Shown piece after piece: positions 16,221 through 24,374 of a stretch of 64,000 nucleotides of DNA. The position numbers were made by a program, and so were the translations under genes. The stretch's first letter is position 1, and each line of letters starts with the position of its first letter. The notes under the pieces are model-generated. The model did no database searches. It was not told the DNA's origin and saw only the letters and a list, made by a program, of their open reading frames with translations. Origin of the DNA: Aeromonas australiensis (GTDB taxonomy: Bacteria > Pseudomonadota > Gammaproteobacteria > Enterobacterales > Aeromonadaceae); NCBI RefSeq assembly GCF_000819725.1, contig NZ_CDDH01000009.1, forward strand, positions 33,007 to 97,006. The letters run 5' to 3'.

Positions 16221-17900
16221 ATGAGTGAGTCACTTCAACCCGGTCCCGGTCCGATCCTGCGTTCCTGGCAGCGTTGCCTGCATCAGGGGCTGAGCCGCCA
16301 GCAGAGTGCCGATCTGGACTTGCTGCCCCAAGGGGAGCTGTCGGCCCGTCAGGAGCAGCACAGGGCGCTGATCGCCTGCTTCCAGCGCTTCGTACTGCCG
16401 CTGTTTGCCCAGTTGCTGGCGGGTCGCCCCTGTCGCCTGTTGCTGTGTGACGGTGAGGGGGCCATTCTGGCCGCCAGTGGTGATGAGGGGTTCGCCCGCC
16501 ATGCCGAGCGTATCTTTTTGCGCAGTGGCGTCCGCTGGGGGGAGGCGAGCAAGGGCACCAACGCCATCGGTACCGCGCTGGCCGAGCAGAGTGAAGTGCA
16601 GGTGCTCGGCAATCAGCACTTCTTCGCCCAGCACAGCTTCCTCAGTTGCAGCGCCTGTCCGTTGCTCGGGCCGAATGGGCAATTGCTCGGGGTGCTCGAC
16701 ATCTCCACCGATGCGGCCCATCACGATGGCGACATGTTGGGCACGGTGCGGCTCTTGGCCATGACGCTGGAAAACGCACTATTGGCGCGTCAGCCGGGCT
16801 GGCTGGTGGATCTGGAGCCCCAGAGCCTCTGGTCCGCTCGCCTGTTGCTGGGAGAGGAGGGGGAACTGCTCGGCGCCAACCGGGCAGGCCGACTCTGGCT
16901 CGGCCAGCACCCTTTCGATGGCAGGCAACTGCTGCGGGAGGGGCGTGGTTTGCGGCTGGTGCCAGCAGCGGACACGACCTCTTCCCGCGCCGTGCTGCCG
17001 GGTCACTCAAGCCCGGTGCCACATCCGCAGCAGGTGCCGCTCAAGATGCTGGAGCGCGGAATTTCGCTGCTTATCGAGGGGGAGACCGGCAGCGGCAAGG
17101 AGCATCTGGTGCGGGCCCTGCACCGGGCGTCCAGTCGGCGGGAGCAGCCACTGGTGTGCGTCAACTGCGGTGCGTTGCCAGCAGATCTGGTGGAAGCCGA
17201 GCTGTTTGGCTATGTGGGCGGAGCCTTCAGCGGTGCCCGCAGCCAGGGCAGCCAGGGGTATCTGCGCGCAGCCCATGGCGGTATGCTGATGCTCGATGAA
17301 ATTGGCGAACTGCCGCTGCAGGCTCAAACCCGACTGCTGCGGGTATTGCAGGAGCGCAGCGTGACACCGGTTGGCAGTCACAAGCCGGAGGCGGTGGATT
17401 TCTGGCTGGTCAGTGCCAGTCACCGGGATCTGGCGGCCATGGTGCAGAGCGGCGCATTTCGCGAAGATCTCTATTACCGGATCTGCGGCTGGCGCCAGCA
17501 GCTGATGCCGCTGCGCCGTTGGCCTGCCGCTGAGCGTCTGGGGCTGATCCAGCGACTGCTGGCAGAGATGGACCCGACCCTGCGTCTGACCCGCGATGCG
17601 GAGCAACAACTACTGGCCCATCCGCTGCCCGGCAACGTGCGTCAGCTCAAGCAGGCACTGGAAGTGGCCTGTGTGCTGGCCGAGGGGTTGGGCTGGATTG
17701 AGCCCAACCACCTGCATCTACCCAGTGTGGCCACAGCGCCCGGCGCCTTGCCGATGGGGGAGGCGACCAGCTTGCGTGAACAAACCCGGCGGCAGATACA
17801 GCAAACGCTGGCGGCATGCGGCGGCAATGTGAGCGAGGCGGCGCGCCAGCTGGGGATCAGCCGCACCACTCTCTACCGGGCGCTGCGCGAAGTGCCCTGA
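16221..17900 (+). CDS. acoR: AcoR-like sigma-54-dependent activator
   Basis: Enhancer-binding protein of 559 residues, divergent from the aldehyde dehydrogenase. N-terminal sensor (SLQPGPGPILRSWQRCLHQG, then a GAF-like domain with WGEASKGTNAIGTALAE, residues about 107-122) is typical of AcoR. The AAA+ domain has Walker A GETGSGKE (287-294), a sigma-54 contact loop GAFSGA (334-339) and Walker B MLMLDEIGELP (355-365). The C-terminal Fis-type helix-turn-helix is NVSEAARQLGISRTTLYRAL. The contact loop has Ser where nearly all activators have Thr. The ATG follows AGGAGG at a short 4-nt spacing. Confidence 0.9.
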   Translation: MSESLQPGPGPILRSWQRCLHQGLSRQQSADLDLLPQGELSARQEQHRALIACFQRFVLPLFAQLLAGRPCRLLLCDGEGAILAASGDEGFARHAERIFLRSGVRWGEASKGTNAIGTALAEQSEVQVLGNQHFFAQHSFLSCSACPLLGPNGQLLGVLDISTDAAHHDGDMLGTVRLLAMTLENALLARQPGWLVDLEPQSLWSARLLLGEEGELLGANRAGRLWLGQHPFDGRQLLREGRGLRLVPAADTTSSRAVLPGHSSPVPHPQQVPLKMLERGISLLIEGETGSGKEHLVRALHRASSRREQPLVCVNCGALPADLVEAELFGYVGGAFSGARSQGSQGYLRAAHGGMLMLDEIGELPLQAQTRLLRVLQERSVTPVGSHKPEAVDFWLVSASHRDLAAMVQSGAFREDLYYRICGWRQQLMPLRRWPAAERLGLIQRLLAEMDPTLRLTRDAEQQLLAHPLPGNVRQLKQALEVACVLAEGLGWIEPNHLHLPSVATAPGALPMGEATSLREQTRRQIQQTLAACGGNVSEAARQLGISRTTLYRALREVP

Positions 17901-18030
17901 GTTATCCCCCCCTCTTACCGGTTGTTTTCAAGACGCACATGACGGCTGGAGCCCTGCCCATCCAGCCGCTATGATGCGCCCTTGCCGGGGGCATTGCGCC
18001 CGTTGACTCATCCGTTGAGGATTTTCTGCC

Positions 18031-18441
18031 ATGTCACAACACATAGGGGCGCTGACCCTGCTGGTGGCTGATTACGATCAGGCCATTCGCTTTTTTACCG
18101 AGGGACTGGGTTTCGAGTTGTTGGAAGACACGCCCCTCGATGAACCGGGCAAACCGGGCAAGCGCTGGGTGCGGGTTGCCCCCAAAGGCGCTCCCGGTTC
18201 CGCGCTGCTGCTGGCACAAGCGGCCAATGCGCAGCAGCAGGCCGCCATCGGCCAGCAGGGCGGTGGCCGGGTATTTCTGTTCCTCGAGACCACTGATTTC
18301 TGGGGGGATTACCAGCGCATGCAGGCCTGCGGTGTGCATTTTTGTGAACAGCCCCGTGACGAGCCTTATGGCACAGTGGTGGTGTTTGAGGATATCAGCG
18401 GCAACCGGTGGGACTTGTTGCAACGTACTGCTGCCAACTGA
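18031..18441 (+). CDS. VOC (glyoxalase/bleomycin-resistance) superfamily protein
   Basis: A 136-residue single-domain protein with paired beta-alpha-beta-beta-beta modules. The first module reads IGALTLLVADYDQAIRFFTE then GLGFELLEDTP. The second holds RVFLFLETTDFWGDYQRMQA and ends GTVVVFEDISGNRWDLLQ. The last motif is the common VOC ending with a metal-ligand Glu (FEDISGN). Closely similar proteins are annotated as glyoxalase family without known substrate. It lies just before phoB but on its own, with no sign of phosphate control. Confidence 0.85.
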   Translation: MSQHIGALTLLVADYDQAIRFFTEGLGFELLEDTPLDEPGKPGKRWVRVAPKGAPGSALLLAQAANAQQQAAIGQQGGGRVFLFLETTDFWGDYQRMQACGVHFCEQPRDEPYGTVVVFEDISGNRWDLLQRTAAN

Positions 18442-18465
18442 ATCTGAAAACGTTTATCATCCCGC

Positions 18466-18493
18466 CTGTCATAAAGTCATAAAAGTGTCACAG
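18466..18493. promoter_or_regulatory. Pho box upstream of phoB
   Basis: CTGTCATAAAGTCATAAAAG followed by TGTCAC gives three CTGTCAT-like units separated by A/T runs; AAGTCAT and GTGTCAC are 11 bp apart, one helical turn. This is the PhoB direct-repeat pattern and implies autoregulation of phoBR. Confidence 0.75.
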
Positions 18494-18542
18494 AAAATTC
18501 TAATAATTGGCGCACCCATCTTCACAGAGGAGAGAGAAGGGA

Positions 18543-19232
18543 ATGGCTAAGCGAATTCTGGTGGTCGAGGACGAAGCACCGATCCGCGAAATGCTCTGCT
18601 TCGTGCTTGAGCAGAAGGGATATGAGACGATTGAAGCGGAAGATTACGCCGATGGACTGACGAAGGTGCGCGAACCCTACCCCGAACTCATCGTGCTCGA
18701 CTGGATGATGCCGGGTGGCAGTGGCATCCAGTTTATCAAGCAGCTCAAGCAGGATGAGGTGACGCGCCAGATCCCGGTGGTGATGCTCACCGCCCGCGGT
18801 GAAGAGGAGGACAAGGTGCGTGGTCTGGAGGCAGGAGCCGACGACTACATCACCAAGCCATTCTCGCCCAAGGAGCTGACCGCTCGCCTCCATGCGGTGA
18901 TGCGCCGCGTGTCGCCCACCTCGGTGGATGAGGTGATCGAGGTGCAGGGGCTGAAACTCGATCCTGTCTCCCACCGGGTCAGTGCCGAAGAGAAGGCGCT
19001 CGACATGGGGCCGACCGAATTCAAGCTGCTTCACTTCTTTATGACTCACCCCGAGCGGGTCTACAGCCGTGAACAGCTGCTCAATAATGTCTGGGGTACC
19101 AATGTGTACGTCGAGGACAGAACCGTGGATGTGCATATTCGTCGCCTGCGCAAGGCGATTGAAGAGACAGGGCACGACAGATTGATCCAGACGGTGCGTG
19201 GAGCCGGATACCGCTTCTCAACCCGTCTCTAG
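18543..19232 (+). CDS. phoB: Phosphate regulon response regulator PhoB
   Basis: A 229-residue OmpR-family regulator. The receiver has D10, phosphoacceptor D53 in [10 protein letters not shown], and K in [12 protein letters not shown]. The winged helix has [31 protein letters not shown] and [17 protein letters not shown], essentially PhoB. The ATG at 18543 gives [11 protein letters not shown] as in E. coli and has an upstream purine-rich site; extending to 18507 would enter the promoter. PhoR follows after 8 bp. A Pho box precedes the gene. Confidence 0.97.
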   Translation: MAKRILVVEDEAPIREMLCFVLEQKGYETIEAEDYADGLTKVREPYPELIVLDWMMPGGSGIQFIKQLKQDEVTRQIPVVMLTARGEEEDKVRGLEAGADDYITKPFSPKELTARLHAVMRRVSPTSVDEVIEVQGLKLDPVSHRVSAEEKALDMGPTEFKLLHFFMTHPERVYSREQLLNNVWGTNVYVEDRTVDVHIRRLRKAIEETGHDRLIQTVRGAGYRFSTRL

Positions 19233-19240
19233 AGGCAGTT

Positions 19241-20536
19241 ATGTTGCAACCTTACGCCTGGCGGCGACAGTTGTGGCGAATGGCGTTTTTCTACGCCCCC
19301 TTCGCATTGGTTGGCTGGTTGATTGATCATCTTGCCCTCTGCCTGCTGGTGGCGGCCGTGTTGCATCTGGGCTGGCACTATCGCTTCCAGAAGCGGCTCT
19401 CTGACTGGCTGTGGCACGACCGCAGCTTGGTGCCCCCCAGCGGCAATGGCAGCTGGGAGTACATCTTCAACGGTATCTACAAGCTGCAGCAGCGTCACCG
19501 CGCCCGTCGCCGCGAGCTGGCGGGGCTGATCCGCCGCTTCCGGGAGGGGGCCGAGGCGCTGCCCGATGCCGCCGTAGTGTTTCGCACCGATGGCAGCATC
19601 CTTTGGTGCAACCGGCTGGCGGAGCAACTGCTCGGTTTTCGCTGGCCGGAGGATGCCGGCCAGCATATCGGCAACCTCATTCGCAATCCGGCCTTTAACG
19701 CCTATCTGGGTAAGGGGGCGTATGACGAGCCCCTCGAGATGCACTCCCCGGTCAACGAGGAGAAGTTTCTCGAGTTTCGCATCATGCCCTACGCCTCCGA
19801 TCAGGCGATGCTGGTGGTGCGGGATGTCACCCGTTTGCGCAGTCTCGAAAAGACCCGCAAGCACTTCGTCTCCAACGTCTCTCACGAGCTGCGCACCCCG
19901 CTGACCGTGCTTAAGGGCTATCTGGAGATGACCGAGGAGCCGCCCCCGCCCGCCATGTGGGCCAAGGCCCATCGGGTGATGATGGAGCAGACCATCCGGA
20001 TGGATAATCTGGTCAATCAGCTGCTCACCCTCTCCCGTATCGAGGCGGCCCCGACCGTGGATCTCTCTCATCTGGTGGACATGCCTGCCATGCTGGGGCT
20101 GCTGGAGCAGGAGGCGCGGGCGCTCTCGGGCGAACGGGCCCACCAGATCGAGTTTATGGTGCAGCCCAATCTGCTGGTGCGCGGAGATCAGGAGCAGCTG
20201 CGCAGTGCCGTCTCCAATCTGGTCTATAACGCCATCCACTACACCCCGGCGGGGCGCAAAATTACCGTGGAGTGGCGCAAGCAGGGGGCAATGGCGCTGT
20301 TTGCCGTGAGCGATGAGGGGGAGGGGATCCCGCCTGAACACCTGGCGCGGCTGACCGAGCGGTTCTATCGGGTCGACAAGGCCCGCTCCCGCCACACCGG
20401 CGGCTCAGGACTCGGCCTTGCCATCGTCAAGCATGCTCTCAGTCACCACGATTGCCAGCTCGATATCGAGAGCCGGGTCGGCCTTGGCAGTCGCTTCAGT
20501 TTTCTTATTCCTGGCCGCATGGTGGTGGTTAAATAG
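19241..20536 (+). CDS. phoR: Phosphate regulon sensor kinase PhoR
   Basis: A 431-residue kinase with two N-terminal membrane helices (about 14-42), no sizeable periplasmic domain, a cytoplasmic PAS (about 100-195), the phosphoacceptor H215 in SNVSHELRTPL, and an ATPase with NLVYNAIHYTP, FAVSDEGEGIP and GGSGLGLAIVKH. These match E. coli PhoR in order and length. In that system it responds to phosphate through PstSCAB and PhoU. It is co-transcribed with phoB and followed by a strong terminator. Confidence 0.97.
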   Translation: MLQPYAWRRQLWRMAFFYAPFALVGWLIDHLALCLLVAAVLHLGWHYRFQKRLSDWLWHDRSLVPPSGNGSWEYIFNGIYKLQQRHRARRRELAGLIRRFREGAEALPDAAVVFRTDGSILWCNRLAEQLLGFRWPEDAGQHIGNLIRNPAFNAYLGKGAYDEPLEMHSPVNEEKFLEFRIMPYASDQAMLVVRDVTRLRSLEKTRKHFVSNVSHELRTPLTVLKGYLEMTEEPPPPAMWAKAHRVMMEQTIRMDNLVNQLLTLSRIEAAPTVDLSHLVDMPAMLGLLEQEARALSGERAHQIEFMVQPNLLVRGDQEQLRSAVSNLVYNAIHYTPAGRKITVEWRKQGAMALFAVSDEGEGIPPEHLARLTERFYRVDKARSRHTGGSGLGLAIVKHALSHHDCQLDIESRVGLGSRFSFLIPGRMVVVK

Positions 20537-20562
20537 GTTTTTATAACAATGAGTTATCTGCT

Positions 20563-20592
20563 AAAAGAGGGCCGCTGAACGGGCCCTCTTTT
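20563..20592 (+). terminator. Terminator after phoR
   Basis: AAAAGAGGGCC and GGCCCTCTTTT form an 11-bp perfect stem with an 8-nt loop. Confidence 0.9.
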
Positions 20593-20608
20593 CATCTGTT
20601 CAAATCTG

Positions 20609-20653
20609 CTGTCATGTCATTAAAGTGTCACATTAAATCCATAAATTTGTCAC
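20609..20653. promoter_or_regulatory. Tandem Pho boxes upstream of pstS
   Basis: CTGTCATGTCATTAAAGTG then TCACATTAAATC, and further TTTGTCAC at 20646, give several CTGTCAT-like units. ATGTCAT (20614) and GTGTCAC (20625) are 11 bp apart and a further unit lies two turns on. The boxes precede the pstS leader and indicate PhoB activation. Confidence 0.75.
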
Positions 20654-20718
20654 TGCCAGGTCAGATACTGGCGCCGTCTTAAGAACGGACCTTCTGTAAC
20701 TTTGGAGAGTGAGTCGGA

Positions 20719-20769
20719 ATGGAACTCACCGCTGACTCAGTCGAATTGACTAATGCAAGACGGTGTTAA
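20719..20769 (+). CDS. Putative leader peptide 1 before pstS
   Basis: ATG at 20719 after the first repeat's GGAGAG opens a 16-codon frame (MELTADSVELTNARRC) ending in TAA. The start context copies that of pstS, so ribosomes may well initiate here. The peptide has no signal-peptide character. Confidence 0.4.
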   Translation: MELTADSVELTNARRC

Positions 20770-20822
20770 TCGGCGCCATGTATTGGCAATAGCCTTCTGT
20801 CACCTTGGAGAGAGGAGACAGA

Positions 20823-20870
20823 ATGAAACTCAAGGTAATCGCCTTTTGTAACTTTGGAGAGATTGGATGA
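20823..20870 (+). CDS. Putative leader peptide 2, overlapping the pstS start
   Basis: ATG at 20823 after the second repeat (GGAGAG, also GGAGAC) opens a 15-codon frame, [15 protein letters not shown]. Its stop TGA overlaps the pstS start as ATGA, a classic coupling arrangement. The first residues MKLK resemble the pstS start MKLNK, in keeping with a duplication. It may tune or couple pstS translation. Confidence 0.5.
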   Translation: MKLKVIAFCNFGEIG

Positions 20871-21841
20871 AACTCAACAAACTGGCTGGTGTAATCGGAT
20901 TCACCGCAGCAACCCTGTTTTCTGTCAGCGCCCTGGCTGCTGGTGTGGATAAAGATCTGCCGGATTACCAACCGACCAGCGGCATTTCGGGCAACCTGTC
21001 CTCGGTCGGCTCGGACACCCTGGCCAACATGATGACCCTGTGGGCCGAAGAATTTAAGCGTTTGTACCCCAACGTCAATGTGCAGATCCAGGCCGCCGGT
21101 TCTTCTACCGCACCGACTGCCCTGACCGAAGGTGTTGCCCAGTTCGGTCCGATGAGCCGTGCCATCAAGGCCGGTGAAGAGGAAGCATTCGAGAAGCGTT
21201 ACGGCTACAAGCCGACAGCCGTCCGCGTCGCTATCGATGCCCTGGCTGTGTTCGTCAACAAGGACAACCCCATCCAGGGCCTGACCATGCAACAGGTTGA
21301 TGCCGTTTTCTCCAGCACCCTCAAGTGCGGTGAAGCCAAGGCAGCCACCAAGTGGTCTGATCTGGGTCTGGACGGTAACTGGTCCGGCAAGGATCTGCAG
21401 CTGTTCGGTCGTAACTCGGTCTCCGGCACCTACGGTTACTTCAAGGAGCAAGCGCTGTGTAATGGCGACTTCAAGAGTGGCGTGAATGAGCAACCGGGTT
21501 CAGCCTCTGTGGTGCAATCCGTCTCCTCTTCACTGAACGCTATTGGTTATTCCGGGATCGGTTACGTTACCTCCGGCGTGCGTGCGGTACCGCTCTCCAA
21601 AGATGGCAAAACCTTCATTGAAGCGACCTCCGACAATGCCATCACCGGCAAGTATCCGCTCTCTCGCTTCCTGTACGTTTATGTGAACAAGCATCCGAAC
21701 AAGCCGCTCTCCCCGATGGAGCAGGAGTTCGTCAAGCTGATGCTCTCCAAAGCGGGCCAAAATATCGTGGCCAAAGATGGTTACGTGCCGGTGCCGGCCA
21801 AGGTGGTACAGGCTGACCTGAAAAAGCTGGGTATCATGTAA
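20867..21841 (+). CDS. pstS: Phosphate-binding periplasmic protein PstS
   Basis: A 324-residue phosphate receptor. The signal peptide is [20 protein letters not shown] through ALA, with cleavage near 24/25. Phosphate-binding loops are visible: [46 protein letters not shown] and [16 protein letters not shown]. No pstCAB genes follow; a terminator ends the unit at once, so the permease is encoded elsewhere or this is an extra, high-affinity receptor expressed alone. Pho boxes and a triplicated leader lie upstream. Confidence 0.93.
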   Translation: MKLNKLAGVIGFTAATLFSVSALAAGVDKDLPDYQPTSGISGNLSSVGSDTLANMMTLWAEEFKRLYPNVNVQIQAAGSSTAPTALTEGVAQFGPMSRAIKAGEEEAFEKRYGYKPTAVRVAIDALAVFVNKDNPIQGLTMQQVDAVFSSTLKCGEAKAATKWSDLGLDGNWSGKDLQLFGRNSVSGTYGYFKEQALCNGDFKSGVNEQPGSASVVQSVSSSLNAIGYSGIGYVTSGVRAVPLSKDGKTFIEATSDNAITGKYPLSRFLYVYVNKHPNKPLSPMEQEFVKLMLSKAGQNIVAKDGYVPVPAKVVQADLKKLGIM

Positions 21842-21868
21842 CTGCCAGCAGTCAGCATGCCCTGATAA

Positions 21869-21898
21869 AGCGAGCCCCAAGCGGGCTCGCTTTTTTTT
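21869..21898 (+). terminator. Terminator after pstS
   Basis: AGCGAGCCC-CAAGC-GGGCTCGCT followed by eight T residues. Confidence 0.95.
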
Positions 21899-22021
21899 GG
21901 CTGCTGTTGTTTTTGTTAATAGATTGGGGTGGATATTTTTCCGTCAGCCGAGGGCTGGTTCCCTTGCGAAGCACGGCGGCATTTCCGAGAATAGGGCAAC
22001 GTTACGGCAAAGGATCCTCTC

Positions 22022-22828
22022 ATGATTGCGCCCCTTACCAAGTTTGGCCTGGTAGCCCTCTGTAGTTCCCTGCTGGCCGCCTGTGCCCAGTCCCCTACCG
22101 GTCGCAGCCAGATGCTGCTCTATTCCCCCCAGCAGATGAACCAGCTGGGTGCTGACTCCTTCGAGCAGATGAAGAAGCAGCAGAAGGTGAGCCAGGATGC
22201 CAAGCTCAACGCCTATGTCTCCTGTGTCGCCAAAGCGGTGACTGCCCAGGTGCCCACCAGCTATGGCATTACCAGCTGGGAGGTGGTGGTGTTTGACTCC
22301 AAACAGGTCAACGCCTTCGCCCTGCCTGGCGGCAAGATCGGCGTTTACAGCGGCCTGCTCAAGGTGGCCAAGAATCAGGATCAGCTGGCGACCGTCATCG
22401 GTCATGAGCTGACCCACGTGCTGGCCCAGCACTCCAACGAGCGGCTCTCGCGTAGCCAGCTGGCCGGGCTCGGTCTGGCCGCTGCCGACATCGCCATGGG
22501 GAGCAGCGAGTATCGTGGCGCCACCATGGCGGCCCTGGGACTCGGGGTCGAGGTGGGGGTGATGCTGCCCTATGGTCGCGAGCAGGAGAGCGAAGCAGAC
22601 CGGCTCGGGCTGGAGCTGATGGCCCGTGCTGGTTTCAATCCAGCGGAAGCTGTTCCCCTGTGGCAAAACATGAGTGCTGCTGCCGGTGGTAATACCCCGC
22701 CGCAACTGCTCTCCACCCACCCCAGCAACGAGAGCCGGATCGCCGAGTTGCAGGCGCAACAGGCACAAGTGCTGCCGCTCTATGAGCAGGCCCGCGCCAA
22801 TGGCCTGGTGCCCCGATGCAAGGTATAA
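22022..22828 (+). CDS. M48-family lipoprotein metalloprotease (LoiP/YggG-like)
   Basis: A 268-residue outer-membrane-type zinc protease. A lipoprotein signal ends in LAAC (Cys21), followed by AQSPTGRSQ, common to this group. Catalytic HELTH is at 128-132 and the third ligand lies in ESEADRLGLELM. NAFALPGGKIGVYSGLL precedes the active site as in LoiP and BepA-type peptidases, and the C-terminal LLSTHPSNESRIAEL is the usual substrate-cleft motif. E. coli relatives act in envelope quality control. The next gene overlaps its last 13 bases. Confidence 0.88.
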   Translation: MIAPLTKFGLVALCSSLLAACAQSPTGRSQMLLYSPQQMNQLGADSFEQMKKQQKVSQDAKLNAYVSCVAKAVTAQVPTSYGITSWEVVVFDSKQVNAFALPGGKIGVYSGLLKVAKNQDQLATVIGHELTHVLAQHSNERLSRSQLAGLGLAAADIAMGSSEYRGATMAALGLGVEVGVMLPYGREQESEADRLGLELMARAGFNPAEAVPLWQNMSAAAGGNTPPQLLSTHPSNESRIAELQAQQAQVLPLYEQARANGLVPRCKV

Positions 22829-23322
22829 GCCTGCGCATGGCGCGCAGCGATGATGCTGCCGCCATGACGGTGATGCAGCGAGCCAGCTGGCTCGCTGCCT
22901 ATGGCCAGGTGTTCGGTGCCGATATGCTGGAACAGCTGAATGTCACCGCCCATCTGCAGGTCTGGCAGACCCGTCTGGCAGAAACGGGCCCCAGGCCCAT
23001 GCTGCTTTGTCTCGATGAGGTGGTGATAGGCCTGCTCTACTGGCAACCACAGCTGGAAGCAGGGCAGAGCTGCGCCTTGATCCGCGCGTTCTACCTCCAT
23101 CCCGACCACTGGCGACAAGGCTATGGCAAACGGCTGTGGCAGGCGGTAGCGATGCAGATGCGCCGCGCCGGTTGTGGTCGCGTAAAATTGTGGCTGCTCG
23201 ATAGCAACCATATCGGCGAGGGGTTCTACCTGCGCCGCGGCTTCATCTTTGACGGCGAGGAGCGTACACTGATCAGCCTCGGTCAGCCCTGCAAACAGCG
23301 ACAAATGAGTCGTTTGCTCTGA
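22816..23322 (+). CDS. GNAT-family N-acetyltransferase
   Basis: A 168-residue GNAT protein. The N-terminus ISLRMARSDDAAAMTVMQRA is motif C/D-like, and the acetyl-CoA loop is FYLHPDHWRQGYGKRLWQAV (R/QxxGxG/A). Motif B reads VKLWLLDSNHIGEGFYLRRG then FIFDGEERT. It starts inside the end of the protease gene, so the two are probably translated together. The substrate is unknown; a RimI-type or small-molecule acceptor is equally possible. Confidence 0.85.
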   Translation: MQGISLRMARSDDAAAMTVMQRASWLAAYGQVFGADMLEQLNVTAHLQVWQTRLAETGPRPMLLCLDEVVIGLLYWQPQLEAGQSCALIRAFYLHPDHWRQGYGKRLWQAVAMQMRRAGCGRVKLWLLDSNHIGEGFYLRRGFIFDGEERTLISLGQPCKQRQMSRLL

Positions 23323-23429
23323 TGGCTCTTGCCGTTTTTCGCCCCCGGTCACTTTATTTTTTTTGCGAATTAATACAATGTCCTCTTGGGAAAAAGTGGG
23401 ATAACACGGGCTGACAAGGGAGTGCGGGC

Positions 23430-24332
23430 ATGTTTTACGGCTTTGATATCGGTGGCACCAAGATCGCCTTTGCGGTCTATGACGGTGCATTGAACCTCTG
23501 CCACGAGGAGCGCATGAGCACCCCGGGCAACGATTACCAGGGGTTGCAGCAGCTGATCCGCTCCCGGGTCGAGCAGGCGGATGCCCGCTTCGGTGCGCGG
23601 GGCTCGGTCGGTATCGGTTTTCCCGGCGTCATCAACAGCCAGGATCACAGCATAGTGGCGGCTAACCTGCCCTCCATCAATGGTCGCCATCTGGGCGCCG
23701 ATCTGGCCGAGCTGCTGGCGCGGCCGGTCAAGGTGGATAACGACGCCAACTGCTTCCTCTGGTCCGAAGTGCATCAGGGTGCAGCCGATGGCGCAGGCAG
23801 TGCGCTTGGTGTCACCATCGGCACCGGCATCGGCGGCGCCGTTTATCTGGCGGGCAAGCTTATTCAGGGGCGCAACTGGCTGGCTGGCGAGATTGGTCAC
23901 TACCCCTTGCCTGCGACCATGCTGATGAAGTACCCCGAGTTGCCCCGTCCCCGTTGCGGCTGCGGCCGTCTGGTCTGTTTTGAAACCTATGCCTCCGGTA
24001 CCGGTCTGGAGCGCCTCTATCACCATTTCCATGGCCAACGTGCCACGGGTCACCAGATTGTGGGACGCTTCGAGGCCCATGAACCCCATGCGGTCGAGAC
24101 GGTTGACTGCTGGCTGGAGATCATCGCCGCCGGGCTGGCTACCGCCATTTCGGTGATGGATCCCGAGGTAGTGGTGTTGGGGGGCGGCCTGAGTGGCCTG
24201 CCTGCCCTTTATGAACAGTTGCCGCTGCGTCTGCCCGGTCACTTGCTGCCCGGGGTTGCCATCCCCGAGATCCGCCAGGCCCGTTTTGGCGGCGCCGGTG
24301 GTGTGCGCGGCGCAGCCTTGCTCAATCTATGA
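23430..24332 (+). CDS. nagK: N-acetylglucosamine kinase
   Basis: ROK-family sugar kinase of 300 residues that phosphorylates N-acetylglucosamine recovered from murein. MFYGFDIGGTKIAFAVYD is almost the E. coli NagK start and contains the phosphate loop. The catalytic base lies in VDNDANCF, the ATP-binding loop in GVTIGTGIGGAVYL, and the ROK zinc site is GHYPLP with RCGCGRLVCFE. NagK enteric orthologues have about 303 residues. cutC follows 42 bp downstream across a hairpin. Confidence 0.93.
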   Translation: MFYGFDIGGTKIAFAVYDGALNLCHEERMSTPGNDYQGLQQLIRSRVEQADARFGARGSVGIGFPGVINSQDHSIVAANLPSINGRHLGADLAELLARPVKVDNDANCFLWSEVHQGAADGAGSALGVTIGTGIGGAVYLAGKLIQGRNWLAGEIGHYPLPATMLMKYPELPRPRCGCGRLVCFETYASGTGLERLYHHFHGQRATGHQIVGRFEAHEPHAVETVDCWLEIIAAGLATAISVMDPEVVVLGGGLSGLPALYEQLPLRLPGHLLPGVAIPEIRQARFGGAGGVRGAALLNL

Positions 24333-24355
24333 GATCAGATGTGGGGTCTGATCTC
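24331..24355 (+). other. Intercistronic hairpin between nagK and cutC
   Basis: GAGATCAGA and TCTGATCTC form a perfect 9-bp stem around a 7-nt loop, beginning at the nagK stop codon. There is no U-run, so it may stabilise or partly insulate the nagK message. Confidence 0.55.
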
Positions 24356-24374
24356 CCCGATAAAAGGAGTCCTC

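Larger units (their letters stand above)
20691..20880 (+). repeat. Triplicated ribosome-binding/start region in the pstS leader
   Basis: Three diverged copies of one module occur before and across the pstS start: CTTCTGTAACTTTGGAGAG (20691), CTTCTGTCACCTTGGAGAG (20794) and CTTTTGTAACTTTGGAGAG (20843). Each is followed within about 10-20 nt by an ATG and GAAACTC or GGAACTC. Spacing is 103 and then 49 bp. Only the third ATG starts the pstS signal peptide. The first two start short reading frames. Confidence 0.8.
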
